Of a stretch of 64,000 nucleotides of DNA, positions 37,428 through 52,400 are shown piece by piece. The translations under genes and the position numbers were made by a program. Position 1 is the stretch's first letter. Each line of letters opens with the position of its first letter. The notes below the pieces were generated by a model. That model worked only from the letters and a program-made list of their open reading frames with translations, did no database searches and was not told the origin of the DNA. Source of the DNA: a virus; the IMG/VR virus record IMGVR_UViG_3300008116_000022, positions 36,084 through 100,083 of that record. One strand, 5' to 3'.

Positions 37428-40400
37428 ATGAATTTAGGCGAATTAATTGTAGAGTTGTCTGCTGATTCCTCTGAATTAGAAAAGACCTTGGAACGGGCTA
37501 AGAAGAAAGCTTATGAGGCTGCAAAAGCAGTAGAAAAAAGTTTTAAAGATATTAATTTATCTCTTGACAACAATAAAACTACAAAAAAAGATAATTTAAG
37601 TAGTCATTTGAGTGTTAATCAGCAACGTCTTAAAAAAACTAATGATTATTTTAAAAGTAACCCTATTACTCCCGTGGTTAACGATAGTCAATTGACTAAC
37701 TTAAATGAACACTTAAATTTAAAAGTACGACATCTTAAAAAAACTAATGATTATTTTAAAAGTAACCCTATTACTCCCGTGGTTAACGATAGTCAATTGA
37801 CTATCTTAAATGAACGTTTAAGTTTAGAGGCGCAACATCTTAAACAAGTTAATAAACATTTTGATAATAATCCAATTAATGTTAACGTTAATTCAAAAAA
37901 TCTTGATGAATTAAATCGTAGATTAAATGGACTTTCTAGTAAAACTATTGCTATTACTGCTGAATCAAAATTAAGTAAGCAACTGGAAAAAAGTTTAACT
38001 GATGCTGTTAAAGATGCTGTTAAAGAGTCTAATCGAGGGAAAGATCAGAAATCATCTTCAACGCCAGTGCAACAACAAGCAGCTAAAGAGGTTTTGTCGT
38101 CACGTAAAACACAAAATGTGAATGTAGTTGCTAATCCTGTTAGTGCTGCCTTGAATGGCATTTTTCAAGAAATTGGAAAGCAATTTATTGGTGGACTTGA
38201 TAAGAGTGCTGAAGACATATTCGGCGCAAATATTTCTGGCATGGCCAGAAAAGCTAATAATGCGTTTTTGCGTTATTTTGGCTTGCGTACAAAAACACAA
38301 GCTAATCCTGGGGATGCACCAACACAAAATACGCAGACAGAATCTAGTTCACAAAAAGTAAAAAAACAAAAAACTCAAGTCAACCCTGATCCTGTTTCAG
38401 CATCTGCAAGTATTAGCGAAAAAACTATTTCAACTGATAAATTGCCAGAAAATCAGGTGAAAAGAATTGTACAAAATATAGTCGTTGATTTTGCGTTTGA
38501 TTATGCAAGTGGTAATTTATCACAACAAAGAACTAAGGATTTGCTTGCTAGAGCAGGAAAACAAGTTTTCAAAAAAGTAGTAATACCGTATATAAATGAG
38601 ATATCAGAATCTCAGAGTTCAACAGGTCAGAGTTCAACAGGTCAGAGTTCAACAGGTCAGAGTTCAACAGGTCAGAGTTCAACAGGTCAGAGTTCAACAG
38701 GTCAGAGTTCAACAGGTCAGAGTTCAACAAGCAAAAAAATCAGCAGGGCATCTCAAAGGGCATTTGAAATTCTTAAAGAGGCAGGTCAACCAGCACCTCA
38801 AAAATCAGCACCTCAACAAGCAGATCAAGTCCTAAAACCTCAATCTCATGTACCTGAGAATTTAATAGTTAAAAATGTTAAAAAGATATTTCAAAAATCT
38901 AATAAATCTCAACAACCTGTTGCTACTAGTTCGGATTTAGAAAATGCTGCTCAATTATTAATTAACGCAGCCAATATATTAGCTAATAGTGCTACTATAA
39001 ATGCTTCTCAAAAGCCCAAAAAAACTAAATCTAAATTTGAATCCGACAAGGAAACTAACAAGTTATTAGTTAAAGTAGAAACAGCCTCCTCCGAAATCAA
39101 GCAAGCTGCTGTTAATCTTAACAAAACAACCAAAGGTTTTAATGATTCTATAAACAAAATAAAAGCTGCTTCTTTAGAGATTAAGCAGTCTGCAAATGAT
39201 TTAAAGAACGCGGTTCAACTACTGGCTAATGCAGTTAATGTATTAACTGGTTCTACGCAATCTGCAATTAACTCTGCAAGTGATCCTAAAAAACCTAAGT
39301 CTACTAACAATGATGCAGAGCTATTGCAGCCAAAGCAAGATGTACTACCAAAAGTTAAACAACAGCTTGACTTAGCGCAGTCAAATATTGCAAAAGGTTT
39401 AAATAATACCGTTGAATCGTTATCTAACACTGCTAAAGCAGCTAAGGACTTTGTTCAATCTCAAATCAATCAAAAGATAAATGCTAGTTTACCTAGTAAC
39501 GCAGAACAAAAAACACCTTTACAGTTGCCTACAGAACAAGCACAGCAGTTACAGCAGCCTGTAAATATTCCTCAAAAATCTACTAAAAACGAAGATATTA
39601 CAGTGTTAGAACCATTGCCGCTAGAGTTAAAACAAAATATTAACTCAGTGCGGTTAAATACTGCAAAAAATATTGTAGCATCTAAAAGATTTATGGATGC
39701 AACCGATCAAGAAGGTAACGCTCAATTAGTACCGCAAAAACCAATAAATATTGAAAAAATAAACACAAAAAAACAGACATCTTTAGACACAACAAGAGAT
39801 GTATTTGAGATTATAAACGATTATTTTACCGCAGAGTATAAAAAACTAAAAACTGATGTTGATCGTGCTAAGAAATCAGGTAATTTAGAAGATATTGATG
39901 CAACAAGAAATAAGCTTAAAAACTTTGCATCTCATACCGAAAAAGCAGTTACAGACATAGATGCAATCGTTAAACAAGCCGAGGATCAGGGGTATCAAAA
40001 ATATATTAATAGTGAACTTACCGACGTTCATTCTAAAGGAAAATCACCTATAAGACGAAAAACTAAATTAGCAAATGAGATGATAGGTTCGTTAAATTAT
40101 GCAGAAGGGCAGATACTTGAAAAAGATAGAAAGAATTACGTAGCTCAAGCAGAAAAAGCTGGTATAGAAATTCCTGAAGGATTAAAACGGGGTATTGTCA
40201 GTAATTTTGATGGTGTCTCTGCTGAAACTAAAAAGTTGCTCAACGATTTTATTAAAGTTGTTAAAAAGCAATTAGGCATCCAGTCTCCATCTTTGGTGAT
40301 GTTTGAGATTGGGATGATGATAGCTTCTGGGTTGTTCTTTGGGATGCAGAAGGGGAACAGTAAAGTGTCTGAGGGTGCTAGGAAAATGGTGACAACCATT

Positions 40401-43400
40401 AAATCTGCATTTGACCCTCTTAATGATTTATCTAGCTTAGGCTTGGCGGGTACGTACATGATACCCAATTTAAGCGACATTAGCAACAAAGCCATGATTG
40501 CCATGTCTGCAACCAGTACAGGCTTAAACATGCTTGACAAGGTTGGGGAACATCACGCAGCTAATCCAGATCAGACTTTATTCCAAGCTACTTATGGGAC
40601 AGCCAAAAACTTTGTCAAGGATGCAGTAACAGATAAAAGCTTTGTTAAGCCCAGGGAAGCTGTTGACCATTTAGTTAATGTCGCTAAATTTGGTACGGAA
40701 CTTGTTACCCCACTAGGATTAAAAGCTTTCACTAATCCCATAGAGTCTGCTAACGACGGTGTAGCGGCTGCTTTCAGAACTATGGCGATCACCAAGTCCT
40801 TAAAACAAGCACACCAAGATACTAAGCAACAAACACAACAAGATTCTACACTGAATTACGCTAGTACATTCAAAAATGTACTTCCTCAATATTTAAAAGC
40901 AAATAAAATAGGACGCGCCGAAGCATTAAAGATGTTTGGTGGTGGCTTAAAAGTTGTTCCTGGTATGCACGGTGGCAATGATGCTAACCTTTACAACGCT
41001 GGGGCTGTGGCAATGGGAACAGCAGCATCTTTAGCAAATGCAACCATAGGTAAGTTTGCCCCTGTAGCTAATTTTGTCCAGACGGGCAAGGATGTTGTTA
41101 AAGGGTTAGAACAGGGTATACTCAAAAACGCTGGTATTGCTACTAATGCGATCGCTACTTTAGGCGATTCTGTTCAATCACAAATTAAGCAAAATATGGG
41201 CATTAGTTCACCATCGAAGGTGATGATCGCCTTGGGCTTAATGATAACGTCAGGTTTAGCAGTTGGGATTAAAAAGGGTATTGTTGATGTATCAGGTGCT
41301 AGTAAATTATTGCTTAAAGTTTTTGATTTTGTAACTAAAAAAATTAATTTATTTAACTCTCAAGACATAAGTAGCTATGATGACATAATTAAAAATTCAG
41401 CAGATGGAACGGCGCAAACTACTAAAAATGTTTATGACGAAGCTAACAAAGTTAACAAAAGAACCTTCTTTGGTTCATTACTTGGGGCAGGTATGGTTGC
41501 AATAGGAAGCACTGGTATATTAGGCGATAAAGTATCAGCACCTTTTAAACATTTAGGCGCATATTATCAAGGTAATATTGATGTTCACAAAATACAAGGA
41601 CGCACAGCCAGAGAAGCAGAGATGGCTGTGATGTACCAATCTATGGCTGAATTTGCTAAAGCAAATAAAAAGAAAGAATGGAAAAATTTGTGGGGTATGG
41701 CACAAAAACAAACGGAAATGATTTCTGATGATTGGAGTGTAACAAGCGGTGTCGTTGGAACTAGTGTTGCTCAGATACCAGAATTTAAAACTTTGTACAA
41801 GACATTGGGTGGATTTAATTATGGACAGAATAAAGAAGGAGGATTACAAATTAATGATGTTTATGACTGGAATGCCGGCGAAAAAAAAGCAACAAAATTT
41901 AAAACACCATTTGGTGTTGCCAAGAAAGTCAATGATTTTTTGATAAAACATCCTAAGATGGCTGAAAAACTGGGATTTACTTATAATCCCAAATACAAAG
42001 GTTATGGCATAAATACTAAGAAAGCACCTTTATTTGTATTTCTTGGCGATCCTGACGATCCTACTTTATCTAACGGAAACGATATTATACTTGGTGATGC
42101 AATTCATTCTGTTATCGGCGGGAAAGCATATATTCAATCTCATACAACTTCTCAAGAGAAATTAAGAGAATTACAAAAAAAAGCACGGACAGCTTTTAAT
42201 AGGGTGCAAGGCAATCCAGTACGTTTTGCTGAACAACCAGAAATTCAGTCTTATTTAGAAGGCTTGGATTTTGGTGATGCACCTTCCTACAATTTACTAA
42301 ATCTGTTTGGAGTTAATGATGTTTTAAACAGAAGAACGGCTAAAAATAATTTAACTAAAGAAAAAATTGAATCATTTAAAAAGTCTGGCGCTTTTCCTTA
42401 TGAAGAAAATATTAAGCATGGAAAGGGCTTATTAGAAGAATTTGAAAAAGATAAAGCATCTAATCCACTCTATTCTGTAGCAAAATTTGCAAATAAAAAG
42501 GGGCTTAATGATTATTTGCTGATGTCAATGCACGAACAAGCTGGCATTGAAAATAAGCTCAAGTTACAAAAAGAAATTTTCAAAGAACTTTCTGGACGTA
42601 TGCCAGCTTCTTACGAAAATCCCGTTATAAATCATAAAAGCTTTTTTGACAATATTAAGCAGATGCGGAAAGATGGACTCAGCTATAAAGATATAGGTAC
42701 TAATCTTGTGTCTGCGTTTGGAGAAGGTATTTTAACTTCTAGTGGTACTGCAATAAAGATAGTAATTAACTTTGCTAAAAATATATTAAATGCGATTAAA
42801 GAAGCATTTAATATTACATTACCAAATCGTCAAAAAACAAACACTGCCAAAGGTTTAGGATTAGGTTTAGGATTAAATGAAACTGTTAAGATGGACGGAG
42901 AAAACAATGCTGACGCTCCCAGTAATTATAGCCACTTTGATTTATTTGGAACTAACCATATTTTAAACAAAAGAAAAACTGCTGATAATTTAATTAAAGA
43001 AAAAATTGAATCATTAAGAGACAGTGGGGCTTTTTCTTCAAAAGAGAACATTGAACGTGGTAAGAGTTTATTGCGTGACTTTGACAATAATAAAGTGTCT
43101 CGTGGCAAACTTTACTCTCTACCATACTTTATACTGTCAAAAAGGCTTGATTTTGATTCATTAATGGCTATGCAAGAGCAAGCTGGCATTCAAAATAGGA
43201 CTGGGGTGCAAAAAGGAATCTTTAAGTTTCTTTCCAGAAATTTACCAGATTCTTATGTAGAACCTACAATCAATCATAAAAGCTTTTTTGACAATATTAA
43301 GCAGATGCGGAAAGATGGACTCAGCTATAAAGATATAGGCAGAAATGTCATATCTGCATTTTCAGAAGGTGTCTTAACTTCCGCTGGTTCTGCATTGGCA

Positions 43401-46400
43401 ACAGTCATTATTTTTGCCAAAAACATACTAAGTGCAATTAAAAAAGTATTTAGAATAGCGTCACCATCAGGTGAAGGTATTGATGTTGGTAAGAATTTTG
43501 CTAGTAGCACTGGAGTAGGTATTGACAACGGATCTGATAAAGCTGTAGAATCTGCTAAAACACTAGCTGAAAAGTTAAAAGCAACACTTAGAGAAGAATT
43601 TAAATCTCAAATTTTAAGTGAAGAGAATTTACAAATAAATCCAGCCAGAGTTTTAAGTCAGCAAATGGAGCGATTTGATGGTTATGTATCTGGCATTACA
43701 CCTGAAGAAATAAGAAAAAAATATGCAGAATTACAAAAAAGAAACATTTCTGGCATAAGTCATGATTATGTATTTAAATATGCAGCTAATGATTTAGAAG
43801 AACTTCTCGATCCAACTAATAAAAGTGATGCTACTATTAAGCGCGATAAAAAGAAAGCTGATTATATTCAAAAGACATTAAACAATGTTTTTGATAAATT
43901 TGATGATTGGGATAGTAAATGGGGGGATGCTTTTGTTCAAACAGATGATGGTGTAAAGAGCAAGCAAGAGTATCTTAAATCAAAATACCCATATACTTAC
44001 CAAAAGGATGGTTTTATAAGAGAAAACTCTTTTGTTGGAATTAATGATGTTTTAAACAGAAGAACAGCCAAGAATGCTTTTCTTAAAGAAAGGATTGAGA
44101 TGGAGAGTGAATATTTTAATACTCCATCAAGTATAAAAGAAGGGCAAAGATTATTACGTAAATACGAGAAAATTAAAAGTCGTTATCCTTTTTACTCTTT
44201 AGAAAAATTTGCAGAAGAGGAGGGTCTTTATCCACATAGGTTAATCCCAATGCACGAGCAAGCTAAACGTGCAAATAAACCTAAGCTGCAAAAAGAGATT
44301 CTTGATTATACAGGGACTTATTATGAAGACGTTAAACCAATAAATCCTAAAGGCTTTTTTGATAATATTAAGCAGATGCGGAAGGATGGACTTGGCTATA
44401 AAGATATAGGCATTAATCTCATATCTGCACTTAAAGAAGGTGTATTACTGTCTGTTCCTCATGTTTTAAGAACAATTAATATCTTTGCTAAAAGTGTGAT
44501 AGCCACAGTTAAAAATATATTTAAGATTGCATCACCATCACAAGTATTTATTGAGATTGGTAAAAACATAATTAGCAGTATAGGGACTGGGATTAAAAAT
44601 TTTGCACCTATTGCATTAAAAGCTACTCAAGATATAGCAGGTGGTATTTTTAAAACTTTGCTTAATTTTTCCAAAGGTAAAGTATTTAAAAATATAGGTA
44701 CTTCATTTTTTAACGGCGGGGTCTTAAAAAACCTTATTTCTTCTTTCTTTGCAGGTGGAGCATTGAAAGACGTAGGTATTGGACTTATTTCCTCTATGTT
44801 TAAAGGTGGAGCATTAAAAGATGTAGGCATTGAATTTATCTCCTCCATGTTTATGGGTGGAGGACTTCCAAATATAGCAATTGGGCTTGTTTCTTCTCTT
44901 TTTGCGGGTGGTATTTTTAAAAACGTAGCAATTGATTCTATCTTTAAAGGTGGTGGGATATTTAAAAATATAGGTGTTGGACTTATTTCTTCTATTTTTA
45001 AAGGCGGAAGTCTTCAAGATATTAGCATTCAACTTATTTCTTCTTTTTTTAAAGGCGGAAGTCTTAAGGATGTAGGTATTGGACTTGTTTCTGCTATTTT
45101 TAAAAGTACAAATCTTCAGGATATAAGCAGCAATTTCTTCTCTTCTATTTTTAAAGGTGGCGGACTTCAAAATATAAGCAGCAATTTCTTCTCTTCTATT
45201 TTTAAAGATGGGATTTTAAAGAATATAAGTAGTAGCTTTAAGAAATTGTTGTCCGGTTACGCGCCTGTACCAGATTCTCAGTCAACACCACAAAATCCTC
45301 AAGGTTCAATTACTTTGGCGGATCAATATTTAAACGCAGGTAATACATTGGTAACTAACGTATTTGAAGCGGTTAAATCAAGCATCCGGCAAAGCACTTT
45401 GTCTGGCTATGCTTCGCTGGGTCAAGTGATGCGGAATGCTGTTAATGCAGCTTTATTTTCTTTGTCTAATACCCTTAAACAGCCATTGCACCAAGCTTTA
45501 TTGTCTCAAGCCAGGAGTATATTGCCATGGTTTTTGCAATTTATACCTGCAAGTTTTCAGTTACTTCCTAAGTTAAGTTTTGCAATGCCTTTTGTAGGAG
45601 GGATGGCATTAAGGTTTGGCAATTCCATTATTAAAAATTTATTGGAAAATAATATCCTTAAAGAAGGTGGCTTTTTAACTAATTTACTTAGTTCTATTAC
45701 CAAAATAAATTTACCGACTTTAGCAGGAACTAAGACCGCTGGTGTCGCGGGTTTTTTAAGCAAGATTGTTGCTCCACTCCCTTTTATTGCTGGATCACAT
45801 CCATTACTTGGATTGGGAATAAATGCTGTCAGTCCAGTGTATGATGCTTTTAGCGGTATTTTAGGGTTGGATAATTCCATGAAACCTAATCTTAAAAAAC
45901 AAGCACTTAGCGCAAAAGAAGTTTTTGAAAATCAAACAAAAATTAACAGAAAAAAAGCTCAGTTACAAGACTTCAAAGGAGTTGATGCTAGTAAAGAACT
46001 AGTAGAAAACTTAGGAAATACTTTACTAAATAGTGTTTTAAATAACCTTGATATTCCTGTTATTCCTAAGTCTGTAATTCAAAGAATGATTGGCAGGAAA
46101 ATGGGAGAGAGATCAGGAACAATAGCAGATGTTATTAATGCGTTTGGAATTGAAAAAAGTAAAGCTGAACAAGTATTAACACGGAATCTTGAATCAGGTA
46201 ACACAAAAAGATTAGATGGACTTACTAAACAAATATTAAGAGAGCGTGGTGTCACTAAATCTGCTCGTGATGCTATGACACCGGAACAATTAGCCGCAGC
46301 CCGTGACAGCGTACTCAACAATCCTCTTGATATAACCAAAAAAGAACGTGATTTTTTGCGATTTGAAGGAGATTTGGAAGCTAATATAGGCAAAAAAGGA

Positions 46401-49400
46401 TTTGATATTACACAGAGAACAAGAGAAGCCAAGCTTATCCGCATTCTTAGAGAGCGTGGAGTTAGTAATGCAGAGATAAAAAATATTAGGCAATCCAATG
46501 GACTGAACGATCTTGCTGCTGATTTAGTTGCCAACCCCCGCACAAGCACCAAAGGATTTATGGGTAAGCTCACAGAAGCTTATGCTAGTAATGACCAGGA
46601 TGCAATGAAGGAACTAGTCAAGCAGGGGCTAAAAAGGGCTGGGATGTCTACCAAGCAAATCAACAACATTGACCCCAAGCTTTTAGACACAGCTACCGCA
46701 GGATTAATGACTACATTGAGCGGACTACAGGTCAAGTTCAGGGAAAAAGGCTTTGACATGGGTAAAGCTTTAGCAAAAGGCTTTGAAGATTCAATGGTGA
46801 ATTTAGCTAACGCCAAGGATGACTTGGAGTACAACGCCAAAAAAGCATTAGGGCAGGCTAATTTTGGTGACTCCGTGGGATTAATATTCCGCCGTATGTT
46901 TAGGGGTACAGCAGCCACTCAAGGACAATTTACAGAAATGTACAACCAGATGGGATCTGGGGTTAAGAAGTTGATGTTTGGTGGCTCTAAGGATGGAGAC
47001 GAGATGTTCCCCAACGTTCTTCAATTCTTTGGCTCAATTGCTACCACTTTAGCACCAATTACTACCATGATAGGTGCAATCACGCCATTGTTATTACCTT
47101 TAGCTCCAATCATTACAGGTATAGGCATGGCTGTAAACATGGTTGCACCTCACGTAGCTAAATTAATAGATGGCATTCAAAGGGTAGAGGTGCTACAGAG
47201 AAGATTTAAGTTTTTAGGCGGATCAACAGAGGGCGGAAAAGCAGAATTTAATTACGCAAAAGATATTGCCAACAAACTTAATGTGCCTTCAGAGGTAGCT
47301 GCTAACTCTTATTCCCAACTAGCGATCGCAGCTAAAGACAGCAAGATGGAAGGTCAAGGGGTTAAGGAACTATTTGAAGGTATCACCTCATCTCTAAGCG
47401 CGTTGGGTATTAACGGACAAGATGCTAGTTTAGTTTTCATGGCATATACACAAATATTGGCTAAAGGCAAATTATCCATGGAAGAACTCAGACAGCAGCT
47501 AGGTGAAAAATTCCCTCCTGCCATGGGTGTATTTGCCAAAGCCATGGGTGTATCAGTGCCAGAAATGAATGCCTTGGTAGCATCTGGTAGTGTTTTGTCC
47601 CAAGATATTTTACCTAAAGTAGCCAAAGTATTAAAAGAAGATTATGGTAACGCTGCTGCTGATCAAGCCGGGGGACTAGTAGTTGCACTGAACAAACTAG
47701 GTAATGTAGGCTTTGAGATTACAACAATATTTACTGATAAACTTGGTGGCACACTAGCATTCTTTGTAAACAGCTTTGCTAATGTTTTAGGCGTACTTAG
47801 CGGTGCATTAAAAGATTTAATACCACTAGCCCAATCCTTTATGATTGGATTTGCGGCCACAATCAGCATAGGATTAACAATCATTCTTTCCAAGTTTAAG
47901 CCATTCTTAGTTGTAATGACAAGCTTGCAAAGCTTCTTGTTAGCTACCTTTTCCGCTATTACCACCAATATGATGCCCATGGTTATTGGTATAATGTCTG
48001 ACGTTGCTGATGGTTGGCTAGGCGCAGAAAGAAATCTTATGGACAATATGTTCCAGGGTGTCAATAATATGATTGTCACTGTTTTTGGGACTATAGATTC
48101 AGTTATGCGTTCCATGAGCGAAGACAAGGTTAGTTTTTCTTCTGTTTTTGGCAATTTAATCCAAGGCGCACAACAGGCTGGTAATATTATGGAATGGCTT
48201 AAAGGAGTGTTTGCAGGATTCTTTAAAATTATTCCATCTGGATTGGTAGAACTACTCGCTATAGTATTCATGCTAGAACAGGGGACGGGCTTAATGGTTA
48301 TGGCTCTGTGGCCTGCTATTAAAGGCTTGTGGGGAGGCATTACCGGAATATTTGGTGCTACAGCAAAAGCATTTTATGGAGTAATGGGGACAATTCAAGC
48401 CGTTACTGAACTCATGATGACATCTTCTGCTGCTGCTGGAAATGCTATGAACGATGTAGAGGTTAGACACGCAAGAAGTATGGCAATAGTTCAGGGAGGG
48501 TTGGCCTTCTTGAGTAAGGCGTTGTTGCACTTTAGCATAGGCTACGCTGCTCTCATGTTTTCTAAGGGTGACTTTAGCGACCCTATGAGAGAATCAATTA
48601 ATAAGTCTACCGCAGACATTAACAAACACTTAACTGATGTCAGACTAAATATCAACAAAACTACCGAAGCGTTTAACAAAGCCACTAAATCAGTAGAGGA
48701 ACTGGGTAAAGGTATTGCTAACGCTCTACCATCCAAGGGCGTGCAACTAGACATTAGAAGTCTCTGGGGTGGTGGTGACTGGAAATGGGACGATGCGGTA
48801 CGGGAAACTAACGCGAAATACAGAACAGATGGTAAAGGCGGGAGTCCACAGGGTCCAAGCGCAATGGACATTATAGGAACTGGTGCTTTATATGCCGGAG
48901 GTGCTGGATATGCTGTTGCTGCTGGATCTAAAGCAATAAAAGCAATTGTAGACCTTGCAGTAAAAGCAGCCCCAATTCTTGAAGCAAACAAAGCTTTAGC
49001 TGCTCAAGGAATCCAGGCAACAAGTATTACCCGTGTTCCTCTTTTTGGCAAACTTGCTACAGCAATAGCTCCTGTGGTTGCTATCATGGGACCTTGGGGT
49101 TTAGCGATCGCAGGACTCATTACTGCTGTTATTGCGGCTACTGTGGCTTTAGACTTGTTTGCTCCCAAGATTACTCAGAAGCAACTAGACGCGTTACCCG
49201 ATGAAATTAAACAGATTATCAATGCCAAGAAAGAAGGTGAAAGATTAGATTTAGCGTCACAACAGGTTATTAAGCTTTACAATGATCAGAAGTTGAACAA
49301 TGAGCGATTACGCGAGTTTGCCAACTCAGTAGGACTAGATGGCGACCCCAATAACTTTGTTGCACCACGGGTTGCTGCTATGCCTGAAAAACAAAGGAAA

Positions 49401-52400
49401 AAATTTGAACTTACTGATAAAGCAAAAAACATTAATACCGATATTGAAAACAAAAGAAAATCACTGAAAGCAATAGAAGACAATGCAGACACGGAAGTTG
49501 AAAAGTCAGCAGCAAGATCAGGAGATTCTTATAAAAAGGTACAAGCCGAACTCGCTCAACTTGAAAAAAATAAAAAGTTGATGCAATTGAATTTCATGGC
49601 TAGTTATGGCAATAAGTCAAGCATGGATGCAATTGATGAGGAGATTAAAAAGAAAGAAGCGGAAATACGCAAAGCCGTTGAACAAGTCCCAGAATCAACA
49701 CCTTGGATTGTTTCTTCTTATGAAGGACTTGGTGGTTTTGCTCCAGTCAATAAGCCAGTTGTTCCAAAAGATTTAAAACCAAAAGAAGACTTAGAGAACT
49801 TAAAAAAACAAAAAGCCACCTTACAAACAAATATTGGTGCTTCAGCCCAACGCAGACTTGACTATGATGAGATCAAGAATATTGACGCTAGACTCAAGAA
49901 AGCTGCTACTGAGTTTGTAGACTTGCAAGAACAACTAAGAACAAACCCTAGCTCTGCTTTACGCGCTAAAGCAGGAACAACCAGGGAGCTGATTAAACAA
50001 CTGCAAAAACAAAGGGAGAAATTTGTTGACAGCTTTGGCGACCCCACACCCGCACTCAAGAGATCGATCAAAGATATCAAAGATAAGATAGCCGAAGTTC
50101 AGACCAAGAGCGATGTTCCAGAAGCACAAAAGAAGGTTACTACCAAGCAACTTAGAGAAACGCTAAATCAACTTGAAAAGATGTTGGCGACTGCAACTCA
50201 GTTTAGTGTTACAGAAATATCTGAAAGTATGTACACTCAGGCAACCAACGCACTCAAGGACGCTGAGACTAAGTATAATGCAAACATGAATGCCAATAAG
50301 ATAGCATCGAACCTATCCCAATCCAGGATTTACGGCAAAACTAACCTGACATCTCAACAGATTGCTCCTGAATTATCCAGACAACAAATCAAGGATTTAG
50401 AGACTCAACAATCTGAACTTAATAAGAATTTAACAGTCAAGGAATCTAACCTCAAAAATCTGAATGTTGCCCTTGCGTTAGGGGTCGGCGACATGGCTGG
50501 GCTGACATCAGAGATAGAGAAGCTACAGCAGGACATCATGAAGGACAAAGAACAGATTAGCCAAAATGTCCTTGAGATTGCCAAAGCCCGACGCGAAGCT
50601 AATCAAGCGTTAATTGACCAGACTAAGCAGGTGGCGGAATACTACCGGACAAATATTAGAGAATCTGAATTAGCTGTTATTGAATACAAAAAAGCCATTG
50701 TCAGTATCAAAAACCTGGGATTTGCTAACAGGTTGAGACAGGCATTAATTGGAGCGGGAACTAACATTGTTACTGAGTTTGTAGAAGGTTTAATTAATAT
50801 ATTTCAGCAACTTGGTGAGATTGAAAACATCAGAATTGATCAGGAAAGACAAAAACTAGAATACCGAAATAGTATTACAGACATGCAGTTAAAAATGTCT
50901 GAATTACAGCGTAGTATTCCTGGTTTAGACCCCAATAAACTTGGCCAATTCAATCAATCCTTAAAAGGTATTGGTGGCACTTTATTGGACATTGGTAAAG
51001 AGATTGAGCGCATCAACAAAATGCTAGGAATAGATGTGGTTAATTCTACCAACGGGTTAAACATGGCACTAACAAAAGTGTCTAACACATTTTCTAATCT
51101 TAACTCCATGCCTAGCATTGTTATTTCATTGCCAGGCAATCCTAACACGCCTGTACCTCCTTCGCTACACCCGCCCATTGATCGAATTATACCTATATCT
51201 AATCCTAAAAAACCCAACAACGATCCGTATGAGTGGATGGGAATACCAACAAAGCAATCAGAATTACCCGCCATTAATCCGACAGCGATCGCGTCCATGA
51301 GCAAAGGGGTCTTAGTGGCAGGGATTGCCAGTGATGTTCCTTACCTACCTCCACAGCCTCAACTAGTGGCTCAAGCCCCGCCTGGTGGCAAATCTGCAAA
51401 CAAACCCAAGCCTCCCAATAATGCCATTGTGTCCCCGATTGGTGGAATGAATATCTCTGAATTTAATAAGAAAAATTACTCAGTTGATTCAAATCTCATT
51501 ATGAGGTTTTATGTTGATCAAAATCAAAAAGTGCTTTCATCTGTCGCGGGGACATTAGTAAGGGTGAACGCAAATACAGTAGAATTGCAAAAAAACATTA
51601 ATGGAAAATTACTAGCAATCAGGTACGGAGGACTTAATATAGACAAAAACATCAAGTTCAACAAAGACAACAGAGCATCTGTCACGGCTGGACAAGTCTT
51701 AGGTACGCGGACTAATTGGGCGGGTACAGAAAGCAAGGTTGGTATTTCCGTAACAATAGATGGTAAAGCAAAAAATCCTAGTAAGTTTTTCCGAGATGCA
51801 GTTGAGGGGAAACGGCAAAACCCTATAACTAAATTTGGTAATTGGCTATTCGACAAAATAGATCCTGATACTGAAAAGCTGGGCTTAGTTCCACAAAATG
51901 TTAGTCCATCCTGGCTAAAAAATCTTAGAACAGGCGTTGGCAATCTTGGAAGAGGCGTTGGTAACTTTGGAAAAGGAGCATGGGATATGACGACTTCAGT
52001 TTTTGGATTTGGTAAAAAAGTAATTGAAAATAGTCCGGGCTATAGACTTGCAGAACAAATTCCAATAGTCCGAGCAGTAAAAGAAACTTATGATGAACAA
52101 CAAAAGAAAAATCAACGACAAAACACCAACAACAAAACACCAACAAAAACACCAACAAAAACACCAACAAAAACACCAACAAAAACACCAACAAAAACAC
52201 CAACAAAAACACCAACAAAAACACCAACACCAACAAAAACCCCTCAAGACACTGCTAGAGACCTAACAAAAAAACAGATAAGAGGGGAAAAACTTGATTC
52301 CAAAACACAACAACAACTTATTCCTGAAGCACCCACTGCTAATGCACGGACAAAGACACAGTTAACAAAGGAACAAATTAGACTCTCAAAGGAACAGGAG

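Noticed and set aside
38613-38732. Possible CRISPR array
   Set aside because: The units are 15 bp without spacers and encode an in-frame protein linker.
47663-48340. Long antisense frames under the tape measure, up to 225 residues
   Set aside because: They mirror codon bias of the tape measure gene and have no ribosome sites or recognisable domains.
52134-52229. Short direct repeats as a possible iteron origin
   Set aside because: They are in-frame KTPT codons inside the tape measure with no replication gene or AT-rich box beside them.
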